Shown here: positions 21,079 to 29,670 of the stretch, one piece after another
How positions within the stretch are numbered: the first letter of the stretch is position 1
Layout: the number at the start of each line of letters is the position of its first letter
Assembly: GCF_026967475.1 (NCBI RefSeq)
Contig: NZ_CP114058.1
Coordinates: forward strand, 1,550,001 to 1,614,000
Direction: 5' to 3'
From: Rouxiella chamberiensis
GTDB taxonomy: Bacteria; Pseudomonadota; Gammaproteobacteria; Enterobacterales; Enterobacteriaceae
DNA length: 64,000 bases
Translations under genes and position numbers: made by a program
The notes under the pieces: generated by a model
Seen by the model: the letters and a program-made list of their open reading frames with translations, nothing else
What the model was told of the DNA's origin: nothing
Databases searched by the model: none

Positions 21079-22077
21079 ATGGGATACCGTTTAAGTTTGC
21101 TGGATAAAAGCCCGATTGACGACAACGAGGACGCCGCCGGGGCACTAAAACGTACGCTGGAACTGGCGCAAAAGGCCGAGAAATGGGGTTATCACCGTTT
21201 CTGGCTTGCCGAGCATCATAATACCGACAAGCTGGCCATCTCCTCACCCGAAATCGTTATCGCCTGGATTCTGGCGCATACCCGAACATTGCGCGTCGGT
21301 TCGGGCGGTGTAATGTTGCAACATTACAGTCCCTTCAAAGTGGCCGAAAACTTTAATCAGTTGGCGTCACTCGCGCCGGGCCGCGTCGATTTGGGTATCG
21401 GCAAAGCGCCGGGCGGCCTGCCGCTGTCTACACACGCCTTGCAGTATGCCGTCGATCCTGCGCGCAAGGGCGAGTTTGCCGAACAGCTGAAACTGCTGGA
21501 TGACTGGCTTTCCGTCCCGGTTCGGGAACAGAACGGCGACACGCTTTCCGTCACCCCGCAACCGCCGCAAACGGCATCCCGCTTTCTGCTTGGCGCAAGC
21601 GAAGAGAGCGCGCGTCTTGCAGCCCGACTCGGCTGGAGCTTTGTCTTTGCCGCTCATCTGAATGCCGACGAACGCGATATTTCCCGCGCGCTTTCCGCCT
21701 ATACGCACGACAGCAATGGCCGCCGCGCCATCCTCGCCGTGCCGGTCATTGCCGCCGATACCACCGCGCAGGCCAGGAAACTAGTAGGCGAAGGCCAGCT
21801 TTACCGCGTGGTCGCAAGCGACGGTCAGCGGGTCAATGTGGGCAGTCTGGAGCAGGCCGATGCCTATATTCGCCAGTCGAAAGCCGCCTCGCACCAGATT
21901 GAAGAGCGCAAGTCTTCCGTAATAGCCGGAACCGGCGAAGAGGTGCACCAGCAACTCGAAGCGCTACAGGCCAGATATGGGGTGGAAGAGTTCGTGATCG
22001 ATTCACCCGTGACGCAACCGCAGGCCCGCCTGCGATCGCTGGAACTGATTGCCACCGCCAGCGTTGCGCTGGCCTGA
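21079..22077 (+). CDS. LLM class flavin-dependent oxidoreductase (CmoJ/MsnO8-like)
   Basis: Luciferase-like monooxygenase of 332 residues. Family marks: RFWLAEHHNTDKLAISSPE near residue 42, RVGSGGVMLQHYSPFKVAE near 73 and APGRVDLGIGKAPG near 98. These enzymes use reduced flavin and oxygen, often to cut carbon-sulfur bonds or oxidise sulfonates and thioethers. It heads a three-gene unit LLM-GNAT-LLM; the GNAT starts 10 bases after its stop. That grouping matches the CmoO/CmoJ/SnaA neighbourhood of B. subtilis cysteine-adduct salvage. Confidence 0.85.
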   Translation: MGYRLSLLDKSPIDDNEDAAGALKRTLELAQKAEKWGYHRFWLAEHHNTDKLAISSPEIVIAWILAHTRTLRVGSGGVMLQHYSPFKVAENFNQLASLAPGRVDLGIGKAPGGLPLSTHALQYAVDPARKGEFAEQLKLLDDWLSVPVREQNGDTLSVTPQPPQTASRFLLGASEESARLAARLGWSFVFAAHLNADERDISRALSAYTHDSNGRRAILAVPVIAADTTAQARKLVGEGQLYRVVASDGQRVNVGSLEQADAYIRQSKAASHQIEERKSSVIAGTGEEVHQQLEALQARYGVEEFVIDSPVTQPQARLRSLELIATASVALA

Positions 22078-22087
22078 GGAGTCGCCG

Positions 22088-22651
22088 ATGAGCGAAAACA
22101 TTCGTCTTGCTACCGAAGCCGATGCCGCCGAACTGCACGCCATGCTGCAAAAGGCCTACGCCTCGCTTCAGGAACACAATATCAACTTTACGATTACCCG
22201 CGCCAGCGTCGATGAGGTGCGGGATGTACTGCGCAGGGAAAGCACCTTTGTGCTCGAAACGGAACTCGGTATCACGGCCACTGCGACCGTGCGTTTTCCG
22301 TGGACCCTCTCGCATCACGCCTCGCCTGCCCCCTGGCCGTTTATTCACTGGTTTGCCGTTCACGAGCAGGCCAAGGGGCAAGGTTACGGCGCAAAAATTA
22401 TCGGTTACGTCGAAGAGACAGTCCTGCGCGACACGCTCAAGGCGCCTGCCGTGTATCTTGCCACCGCCATTCGTCATCCGTGGTTGACCGCCCTCTATCA
22501 GCGTCGAGGCTACGAGGCGTTTCATACCGCCATCAATCCGCTGGGTGTGGAGCTGGTTTATCTGCGCAAAATCCTCAATGCGGAAGTCTATGGGGAGCAC
22601 GAACAGCAAGAATCTGTGCGCACTTTCGCCGACTCTCGTGTGCTTGTCTAA
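22088..22651 (+). CDS. GNAT N-acetyltransferase, paralog of the gene at 528
   Basis: A 187-residue acetyltransferase. The acetyl-CoA loop [11 protein letters not shown] lies near residue 98, and the strands [16 protein letters not shown] and [11 protein letters not shown] match the GNAT at 528 closely. ATG 22088 has GAGGAG six bases upstream; a longer in-frame start would run back into the LLM gene and was rejected. Between two flavin monooxygenases, it is likely to acetylate the amine of the substrate before C-S cleavage. Confidence 0.85.
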   Translation: MSENIRLATEADAAELHAMLQKAYASLQEHNINFTITRASVDEVRDVLRRESTFVLETELGITATATVRFPWTLSHHASPAPWPFIHWFAVHEQAKGQGYGAKIIGYVEETVLRDTLKAPAVYLATAIRHPWLTALYQRRGYEAFHTAINPLGVELVYLRKILNAEVYGEHEQQESVRTFADSRVLV

Positions 22652-22680
22652 TTCGCCTGACCCTTGCCAAAGGAAACATC

Positions 22681-24026
22681 ATGAGTAACAAAAGACAACT
22701 GCGTCTTGGCGCAATCATTCAAGGCCCGTCGGGCAATATGTCCGCGTGGCGACACCCCGATGCCGTCGCCGACGCCAGCATCAACGTCGAGTTTGTCCAG
22801 CAACTGGCGAAAAAGGCCGAGCAGGCCAAATTCGATTTCCTGTTCGTTGCGGACGGGCTTTACATCACCGCGCAATCCATCCCGCATTTTCTTAATCGCT
22901 TCGAGCCACTCACCCTGCTGTCGGCGCTGTCGCTTGTCACTCAAAAGATAGGTCTGGTGGCGACGCTTTCGACCTCCTACAGCGAGCCTTTCACTGTCGC
23001 CCGCCAGTTTGCCAGCCTCGACCATTTGAGCGGCGGTCGCGCAGGCTGGAATGTGGTGACTTCCCCCTTGAAGGTTCGGCCAAAAACTTCTCCCGTGACA
23101 AGCATCCGGAGCATGACGAACGTTACCGCATTGCCAGCGAATACTTGCAGGTGACAAAAGGACTGTGGGATTCCTGGGAAAAAGATGCGTTTGTACGCAA
23201 CAAGGCCAGCGGCGAGTTTTTTGACTCAACCAAGCTGCATACGTTGAACCATCAGGGGAAATACTATTCGGTACAAGGCCCGCTGAATGTCGGCCGGTCG
23301 CCGCAGGGTCGCCCAATTGTGTTTCAGGCCGGTGCTTCCGAACAGGGCAAAGCCTTTGCCGCCGAAGCGGCCGACGCTATCTATACACGTCAGGAAACGC
23401 CGGAACTGGCGCGCGCCTTCTATCAGGATGTGAAACGACAGCTGGTAGCGCGTGGACGCAGCGAAGAGGATATTCGCATTTTTCAGGGCACCAGCGTCAT
23501 TATCGGCGACAGCGTGGAAGACGCCGAGAAGCAATATCAGCAGACCGCGCAGTTGGTTACGGTGGAGAAAGCGCTGGAGTATCTGGGGCGTTATTTCGAA
23601 CATTACGATTTTAGCCAGCATGACCTCGATGCGCCCTTCCCGGAAATCGGTGATCTGGGGCAAAACAGTTTCCGCAGCACCACCGACGAAATCAAGAACA
23701 ATGCCAGAGCGCGCGGTTTGACGCTGCGTCAGGCGGCGCTGGAAGCCGCTACGCCGCGGCCGTCGTTTCTGGGCACGGCAGAGGATGTCGCCGACGGTTT
23801 CGAGCACTGGTTCACGTTCGGCGCGACCGATGGTTTTATCGTGCGCGGCGGTACGCCAACGGCGTTTGACGATTTTGTCGAGCAGGTTATCCCGATTCTG
23901 CAACAGCGTGGGCTTTATCGCACCGACTACAGCGGCACGACGCTTCGCGATCACCTGGGTCTGCGCGAACCGGAAAACCAGTTCGCCTCGGCCACGGCAC
24001 AGCGCGTGGAGAACGTGACTGCTTGA
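22681..24026 (+). pseudogene. NtaA/SnaA/YxeK-type flavin monooxygenase, one frameshift
   Basis: Two frames make one LLM monooxygenase of about 448 residues, the size of NtaA, DszA and YxeK. First part: [42 protein letters not shown]. One C missing from the C5 run at 23063-23067 would give [20 protein letters not shown] and join the second part ([51 protein letters not shown]). Substrates in this group are amino-polycarboxylates, sulfones and S-succinyl cysteine derivatives. It follows the GNAT by 29 bases with AAAGGAAA before ATG. Confidence 0.82.
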
Positions 24027-24052
24027 TGTTATCTGATTCCCGCACCTTTTAA

Positions 24053-24075
24053 TCCCGCACTCTTAAAGTGCGGGA
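24053..24075 (+). terminator. Hairpin after the monooxygenase unit
   Basis: TCCCGCACT pairs fully with AGTGCGGGA over a 5-base loop, 27 bases after the last stop. There is no T-run after it, so it may be a stabilising 3' end rather than an intrinsic terminator. Confidence 0.4.
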
Positions 24076-24106
24076 CACTTCACTCCATGATACCCAAAAA
24101 GCAAAA

Positions 24107-24126
24107 AACCCCGCAGTCGCGAGGTT
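24107..24126 (-). terminator. Intrinsic terminator of the 94-residue protein gene
   Basis: On the minus strand AACCTCGC and GCGGGGTT pair with one mismatch over a 4-base loop and are followed by a run of T. It lies 25 bases past the stop of the small gene. Confidence 0.6.
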
Positions 24127-24150
24127 TCGTTTAACACTTTCTTTTAGAAC

Positions 24151-24435
24151 TTACATCATCGGTTTGATGTTTCTATCGATCAACAAGTTCGTTTTCTCGT
24201 CGATAGGTATCTCGGGGCACGAGCCGCAATAACCAATCAGATACCAATTACCGTCTGCACATTTCTCGGGGCAGACTTTATAGCGTTCATTCTGTACGCC
24301 ATACAGTTCTGCCTTTGCCTGCGCCAACTCGTCCGCTTCGTCTCCGCGGAAGAACAGGGAAAATTGGTGATTTTCATCGACATGTTTTTGTCCGTGGCGG
24401 CTTCCGCCTAGAAGCAAATAATGATATTCAGACAT
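24151..24435 (-). CDS. Small Cys-containing protein of unknown function
   Basis: A 94-residue acidic protein with a strong ribosome site (GGAGGGAG) before ATG and a terminator after the stop, so it looks like a real single gene. It has no signal peptide or membrane span. A cysteine set in the second half (VCPEKC, then YCGSCPE) could bind a metal. The N-terminus YHYLLLGGSRHGQ is distinctive. I do not recognise the family. Confidence 0.65.
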   Translation of the reverse strand: MSEYHYLLLGGSRHGQKHVDENHQFSLFFRGDEADELAQAKAELYGVQNERYKVCPEKCADGNWYLIGYCGSCPEIPIDEKTNLLIDRNIKPMM

Positions 24436-24796
24436 TATTTCTCCCTCCTCCTAGCATTTGATTGAATGTCGTTACAGCCCTTTTCACCTGATACACTCTC
24501 TTTTAAAATACAATATGGCATCTTAAAACAAACAATCCGGGGCAACGAAAGCGCTCAAACACTGGATTGGCGCCAATTTGTGCCCTAAAGAAAGTATAGG
24601 ACAGATCACAATTGCCATGAGGGTTAGCTTCACAAACGTGATGCTTATCACGTTAATAAATTTGTACTCCTGTACTGCTACATACGCAATAGCACCATGC
24701 CGTTTTTTTGCCGAATTTTTAAACAAATTTCAACTTTAGGAATTCTTCGTTTTAAGTCAAATGGCTAGCCGAGATGTTTTAGGTACCTCGACGGCG
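24436..24796. other. Intergenic region, no supported gene
   Basis: 361 bases between the small Cys protein gene and the phosphodiesterase-like gene. It is AT-rich and holds the promoter of the former. A 67-codon minus-strand frame with one hydrophobic stretch is present but has no ribosome site. Confidence 0.4.
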
Positions 24797-25738
24797 TTAA
24801 TAGGCGTTAATCGGCGTCTCAAGCGGTAAAACGCGGCTGATTTCGGGTCCATAACCGTTTACCGTCAACTCACCGTTTTTCACTTCTACTCTGGCAAATG
24901 GCAGGCGGTCAGCCCCATCCACCATTCCCTTGAGAGTAATGAAATCCGTGTTGCCTATTCTGGCGTAGTTTCCCTCATGATCATGACCCGCAAAATAGGC
25001 CCTGACCTGATAGCGGCAGAGCATTTCGACCAGTTGCTCGCAGTTCCACAGGTTATGCCTGTTTTCGGGTGCCAACGGATAATGTCCGAACACCAGTACG
25101 GTTTCATGGTGCAGGCGTGCGTGATGCAACGTATTTTCCAGCCATTCAAGCTGACGCAGTCCTACCGCGCCATTCCACGGCTGCGCCTGCGGACGCTTTT
25201 CCTGCTCAAGCAGATTCAGCATGGCCTGCGCCTGCTGGCGTTGTTCGCCATTACCTGCCGTGCAGTAAAGACTCAGGTCATTACCGTCGATCACAATAAA
25301 TCGATAGCCCGGCAGGCTGAACTGGTAATAGCTTTTCGGCAGTCCGATGGCCGGAGTCCGTGTGGCGAGGTGTTCGCTGATGACCTGGGCATCGTGATTG
25401 CCGATAACCATCGCATGAGGATGGCGCAGATTTTCATAAAGCGGCAATACGGCATCAAAACTGGCCCAGTCGCGATCGACCATATCACCTAGCGTGACGA
25501 CAAAATCAAGCCGGTGATCGTTGAGTTCTGCGATAGCCCTGTCGAGCTTACACAGACTGTTGCGGTAATAACGGGGATGATGCGTGCCGGGCTCGGCATC
25601 GGCATATTGCGGGTCGGCAATCAGCCCGAAGCGCAGCGTGGTGGAAGAGTGTAAGGCTTGCGCGACAGACGGAACGGTGTAAAGCGTACTGACTTTACCC
25701 AGAGCCTGCTGCTGTTCGGGGGTGAGTGAAAGGGTCAT
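24797..25738 (-). CDS. Mn-dependent ADP-ribose/CDP-alcohol diphosphatase-like metallophosphoesterase
   Basis: Calcineurin-like metallophosphoesterase of 313 residues. RFGLIADPQYAD near residue 34 carries the first metal aspartate, followed by RYYRNSL, GDMVDRD, GNHD and GHDHEGNY. The ADPQYAD plus YYRNSL pair is the mark of the ADPRibase-Mn group, which cleaves ADP-ribose and CDP-choline-type compounds. Three consecutive ATG codons exist; the third (25738) sits 7 bases from AGGAG and was chosen. No signal peptide, so cytoplasmic. Single gene. Confidence 0.82.
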   Translation of the reverse strand: MTLSLTPEQQQALGKVSTLYTVPSVAQALHSSTTLRFGLIADPQYADAEPGTHHPRYYRNSLCKLDRAIAELNDHRLDFVVTLGDMVDRDWASFDAVLPLYENLRHPHAMVIGNHDAQVISEHLATRTPAIGLPKSYYQFSLPGYRFIVIDGNDLSLYCTAGNGEQRQQAQAMLNLLEQEKRPQAQPWNGAVGLRQLEWLENTLHHARLHHETVLVFGHYPLAPENRHNLWNCEQLVEMLCRYQVRAYFAGHDHEGNYARIGNTDFITLKGMVDGADRLPFARVEVKNGELTVNGYGPEISRVLPLETPINAY

Positions 25739-25840
25739 CATCATTCTCCTGCCAGATGGCTGGCGCTCGGCATCGTTGCAACGGATGAAAGGATTAAGCT
25801 AGCGAGCGGAGATGACGGTTTTATGACGTGGGATAAAACA

Positions 25841-25879
25841 GTGACGCCTTTCTTGTTCGACAACAAAGAAAGGCGTCAC
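25841..25879 (-). terminator. Strong hairpin after the tannase-family gene
   Basis: GTGACGCCTTTCTT pairs perfectly with AAGAAAGGCGTCAC, with further pairing inside. It lies 13 bases past the stop and is followed on the minus strand by TGTTTTAT. The symmetry would also stop plus-strand transcripts. Confidence 0.65.
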
Positions 25880-25891
25880 TCAGGGGGAGGA

Positions 25892-27733
25892 TTAATTCAT
25901 GAATTTATAAGGCTTGTAGAAATCTTCACCCAGCCAGTGATAGCTCTCCGGCACGGTGCCGAGACGTTTACGCACATAGCTCGAGGCGGCATTGACATCG
26001 CCCTTGCCGCTGTAAACGGCGTAATCAGGGTAAGGATATACCGGTCGCGATGCCGCATTCGGCGCAAGCGTTTCAAGCTTGAGGCCTTGCGCCATCGGCT
26101 TCATGCCCTTCGGTGGCGCGCCCAAAGCTTTGCCGTCTGCCCCGCCTTTTTGCATCGGCTTGCCGCCGCCCGGCTGACCAAAGCTTGTCGACGCCTCTTT
26201 GGCCGCCTGATAGGTAATGACAGCATCCGGAGCCTGCCCCTTCTCGACCCAGTTCATCATCGGCGTCAGCAAGTCAAGCTGACTCGGCCCCTCTCCACCC
26301 GAGCAGTGATGCATGCCCGGCACCACGTACAGGCGCTCGAAGGCATCGCGATTCGCGGCACCCATTACGCTGCCCACAGCCTGATGATAGGCTACGGAGT
26401 TCAACGGCGAGATATGCGGGTCTGCCCAGCCATGCCAGATAATCAGCTTGCCTCCGGCGTCTTTGAACGCTTTCAGGTCGGGATTGGTGGCGTCATATAA
26501 AGGATGCAGTTTCGCCAGTTCGGCAAAGGCCGTTTTGGTAAATTGCACATCCTTGAGGCTGAATGCACTGGAAGGATTTTTCACGTAGTTCAGATATTTC
26601 AGTGAAGAAAGCGCAATCATCTGGCTGAAAATCGGGTCATCCGCCTTTTCGGGCACAAAAACCCCGGCCCACGCCAGCTCGGAACCCGGCATCGGGCCGC
26701 TTAGGGTGAGTTTCTCGCCCGTCTGCGGATCTCGAGGTCCGTCATAAAGGCGTTGTAGCGTCTCCATTTCGGCAGCGGAAAGGCATTGCTGCGTATCCTG
26801 AGTTCCGGCTTTGCAGCGCAAAACCCCGGGATCAAAGTGGCAACTCTGCGGGTCGGCAATCAGGCCATCGACCTGCCCGTCTTTTGCGTCACACTGCGCC
26901 AGTACGGCCTTGTGAATGAGCGGCAGACGTGAAGCCACAATCACCGCCTTGCCATCGGGACCCGTATTGGAGAGTGCCTGCCAGGCATGATAGACCGCAT
27001 TCTGCACCTGGAAGTTCATCGCCGCCGCACCGGCAATCACGCCGTTGAAATCCTGCGGAAAACGCTGTGCTTCCATCAAGGCTTCGCGTCCACCGTCGGA
27101 ACAGCCGTTGAAATAGGCATAGTGGGGTGACTGGCCGTAATAGGCCTTTATCAGCTGTTTGGCGACCTGCGCAGTTAAATGCTGACTGCGATAGGCGAAG
27201 TCGACACGCTTTTGCGGCTGATTGCCGAAATCGGCTTCCTGCATCTTGTGCCCCATGTCGGTTGCGGCTATGGCAAATCCGTTGGCATTGAGCGGAGTGC
27301 ATCCGGCTGCCGCACCAATTTGCAGACCAATAGTGCCGCACAAACCGCCGCAGCCAATCTGCATATAGCGCTGGATCCAGCTGTCTTTCGGCAACAGCAC
27401 CTGGAACCCGATGGTCGGCTTTAATTCGCCATCAATCTGGCAGAAGGTCGCGCCATTGTAGTTGACCTCCTTTGCCGACGTCACGCGACTGCCAGCGCCC
27501 CCGATAGCGGAGAGACTGTTTTGCGCCAATGCCGCACATTGAATCACCGGTTTCACCACGGGCAAGTCAATGCCGGCGGACTGTGTGGCGGCAGTTACAT
27601 TTGATGAAGTACGGTTTGTTACAGGTTGAGTGCTGTTATCTTGTTGCGCAGCAGCGAAAGACGCTCCGCTTATCATCAGCATCGAGACCATCGCGGTCGC
27701 CCGCCACAAGCCATTAAATCTTTTTAAAATCAT
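25892..27733 (-). CDS. Tannase/feruloyl esterase family protein, exported
   Basis: A 613-residue alpha/beta hydrolase with an N-terminal signal peptide (RATAMVSMLMISGASFAAA). The nucleophile is in FNGCSDGGREAL near residue 210, and the family disulfide partner next to the catalytic histidine is in MHHCSGGEG near 475, the CS-D-HC arrangement of tannases and feruloyl esterases. A lid domain lies between. It would release phenolic acids such as gallate or ferulate from plant esters outside the cytoplasm, which suits the beta-glucoside genes nearby. The exact ester is not predictable. Confidence 0.88.
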   Translation of the reverse strand: MILKRFNGLWRATAMVSMLMISGASFAAAQQDNSTQPVTNRTSSNVTAATQSAGIDLPVVKPVIQCAALAQNSLSAIGGAGSRVTSAKEVNYNGATFCQIDGELKPTIGFQVLLPKDSWIQRYMQIGCGGLCGTIGLQIGAAAGCTPLNANGFAIAATDMGHKMQEADFGNQPQKRVDFAYRSQHLTAQVAKQLIKAYYGQSPHYAYFNGCSDGGREALMEAQRFPQDFNGVIAGAAAMNFQVQNAVYHAWQALSNTGPDGKAVIVASRLPLIHKAVLAQCDAKDGQVDGLIADPQSCHFDPGVLRCKAGTQDTQQCLSAAEMETLQRLYDGPRDPQTGEKLTLSGPMPGSELAWAGVFVPEKADDPIFSQMIALSSLKYLNYVKNPSSAFSLKDVQFTKTAFAELAKLHPLYDATNPDLKAFKDAGGKLIIWHGWADPHISPLNSVAYHQAVGSVMGAANRDAFERLYVVPGMHHCSGGEGPSQLDLLTPMMNWVEKGQAPDAVITYQAAKEASTSFGQPGGGKPMQKGGADGKALGAPPKGMKPMAQGLKLETLAPNAASRPVYPYPDYAVYSGKGDVNAASSYVRKRLGTVPESYHWLGEDFYKPYKFMN

Positions 27734-28509
27734 AATTACCCTTCCTTGATGGGCGATGTTATTTGTCGATAATTATATGATGTTTGAAACAAAGTAATCA
27801 TAGTCTTTTATAAGACGGCGGTAATATTTATTACAGTGCATGCAACAAAGTGTGTAGAGATTATTAATTTCACCGCAAGCTAATTCACGGTTAATAATGT
27901 TTGTCTTTATTCTTGATGATAAAAAGACGCAATCTTTTCGAAGTGCTTACAATATCAATTTATTCATAAAGCGTCAGCGACGGGCGCTTTTACATGCTCG
28001 CCAGTAAAACGATATAAATCATAATGATACATCGCATTGACCTGTCTTTATTCTTCCTCGTCAAACTTGCCTCACAGTATTCTCACAATTGATAAATAGT
28101 ATTTAAAATCAATATTTTATAAAAATTTTTCTCGCCATGTAACGACTTGACCACCCGTGGTGCCAAAGATATCTTCAACCTGAATGGCATGATTGCCCTG
28201 GTAAAGACGCTTTTGCCAACACAGAGCAGATGTCGCCCCTTAATTTGATGAAAACTTTAGGCTTTGAATCATCGCAACGTGGAAAAACTTATTTTAAGCA
28301 GATCTGTTTCAATGAAATGGCTAATTAACGTCACGTTTCTAGACCGTCGCTGGCGGCATAGGGAAAGATCTCCCTGCTCATTATGCGCGTTAACGATAAA
28401 CGGTTGCTCCTCACCCTTTTCAAAAATAAAGGCGCGTGCGGCACATCGGCACTTTGTCGTGAATGTCTGCACACCGAAATAATCCACACTTTTTATTTGG
28501 ACTCTTGCT
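27734..28509. other. Long AT-rich intergenic region with a possible gene remnant
   Basis: About 775 bases between divergent tannase-family and RND genes. It holds their promoters and, at 28117-28235, a short open frame that looks like the tail of a lost gene (separate entry). No RNA gene or repeat was seen. Confidence 0.5.
28117..28235 (-). pseudogene. Possible C-terminal gene remnant
   Basis: On the minus strand a frame of about 39 codons reads SALCWQKRLYQGNHAIQV followed by EDIFGTTGGQVVTWREKFL and a stop. The composition and higher GC than the AT-rich flanks suggest former coding sequence. No start codon, no ribosome site and no recognisable family; this could be chance. Confidence 0.25.
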
Positions 28510-29670
28510 ATGCCATTACGCACTCTTTGTGTCTTGACCTTTTTGGGGTTGACCGCTTGCCACGACACCCCGTCCTCCCAGGAGAAACCCGCGCCGACGC
28601 AGGTGGGCATCGTAACCCTGAAAGCCCGGCCCTTTACCTATTCCAGTGACCTGACGGGGCGAACCACTGCCACCCTGACATCGAGCGTATTACCTCAGGT
28701 CGGCGGCATTATTCAGCGTCGCCTGTTCAAGGAAGGCGACGAGGTCAAGGCTGGTCAGGCGCTGTATCAAATCGACCCGTCCAGTTACAGGGCAACGTAC
28801 GATCAGGCTGCGGCGGCGCTGCAAAGTGCCAGGGCGCTGGTGATTGCCGACTGCCAGAAAGCCCGTCGCTATTCGATACTGGTCAAGGAACAAGGCGTGT
28901 CGCAGCAGGATGCGGAAGACGCCGCTGCCACCTGCGGTGAAGACAAGGCCAGCGTCGCCGAGAAAACCGCCGCGCTCGAGTCCGACAAAATCAATCTCGA
29001 CTGGACGCGCGTGGCAGCCCCTATTTCTGGCCGTATCGGCATCTCTACCGTGACGCCCGGCGCTCTGGTGACCGCCGATCAGACCACGGCGCTCACGACC
29101 ATCACCGCCCTCGACAGCATGTATGTTGACCTTACCCGTTCGAGCGTCGACCTGCTGGAACTGCGTAAACGCGCCCTCGCCACCAACAGCAATACGCTCA
29201 GCGTGACATTGACGCTGGAAGACGGCTCTACTTACGCCGAAAAAGGCAAACTGGAGCTGACGGAAGTCTCTGTCGACGAAGCGACCGGTTCCGTGACGTT
29301 ACGCGCCGTGTTCCCGAACCCGCAACACCTGCTGCTGCCCGGCATGTTTGTGCATGCCAATGTGGATGAAGGCGTGATCGAGAATGCCGTGCTCGCGCCG
29401 CAACAGGCGATTATTCGCGATCCCAAGGGCAACGCCACCGCGATGGTGGTCGATGCGACCAATAAAGTGGTGCTGAGAAATGTGGTGACCGCCACCGGTT
29501 CGGGACAGGATTATCTCATCGTCAGCGGCCTGAATTCCGGCGACCGCGTTATCGTCGAAGGCACCACCAAAGTGAATGCCGGGGATACGGTCAAACCGGT
29601 TGAAACCCGGCTGGGTAACGCGTCGACCTCCACGCCTGCCGCAACCGACACGAAACAAGGAGCCGCCTGA
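28510..29670 (+). CDS. RND efflux periplasmic adaptor (AcrA/MexA type)
   Basis: Lipoprotein membrane-fusion protein of 386 residues. The signal ends in a lipobox LGLTAC, acylated at Cys17. Then come the barrel-sandwich half LPQVGGIIQRRLFKEGD, a long helical hairpin, the second half WTRVAAPISGRIG and the C-terminal beta barrel PGMFVHANVDEG. It links the inner-membrane pump to the outer-membrane channel. Its stop overlaps the pump start by one base. Confidence 0.93.
   Translation: MPLRTLCVLTFLGLTACHDTPSSQEKPAPTQVGIVTLKARPFTYSSDLTGRTTATLTSSVLPQVGGIIQRRLFKEGDEVKAGQALYQIDPSSYRATYDQAAAALQSARALVIADCQKARRYSILVKEQGVSQQDAEDAAATCGEDKASVAEKTAALESDKINLDWTRVAAPISGRIGISTVTPGALVTADQTTALTTITALDSMYVDLTRSSVDLLELRKRALATNSNTLSVTLTLEDGSTYAEKGKLELTEVSVDEATGSVTLRAVFPNPQHLLLPGMFVHANVDEGVIENAVLAPQQAIIRDPKGNATAMVVDATNKVVLRNVVTATGSGQDYLIVSGLNSGDRVIVEGTTKVNAGDTVKPVETRLGNASTSTPAATDTKQGAA

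Noticed and set aside
24523..24726. 67-codon minus-strand frame with one hydrophobic stretch, at first like a small membrane toxin
   Set aside because: No ribosome site, no toxin family pattern, no antisense RNA promoter or terminator seen around it.
28264..28610. Frames on both strands upstream of and across the start of the RND adaptor gene
   Set aside because: They lie in the promoter and signal-peptide region of a well-supported gene and have no family likeness or start signals.
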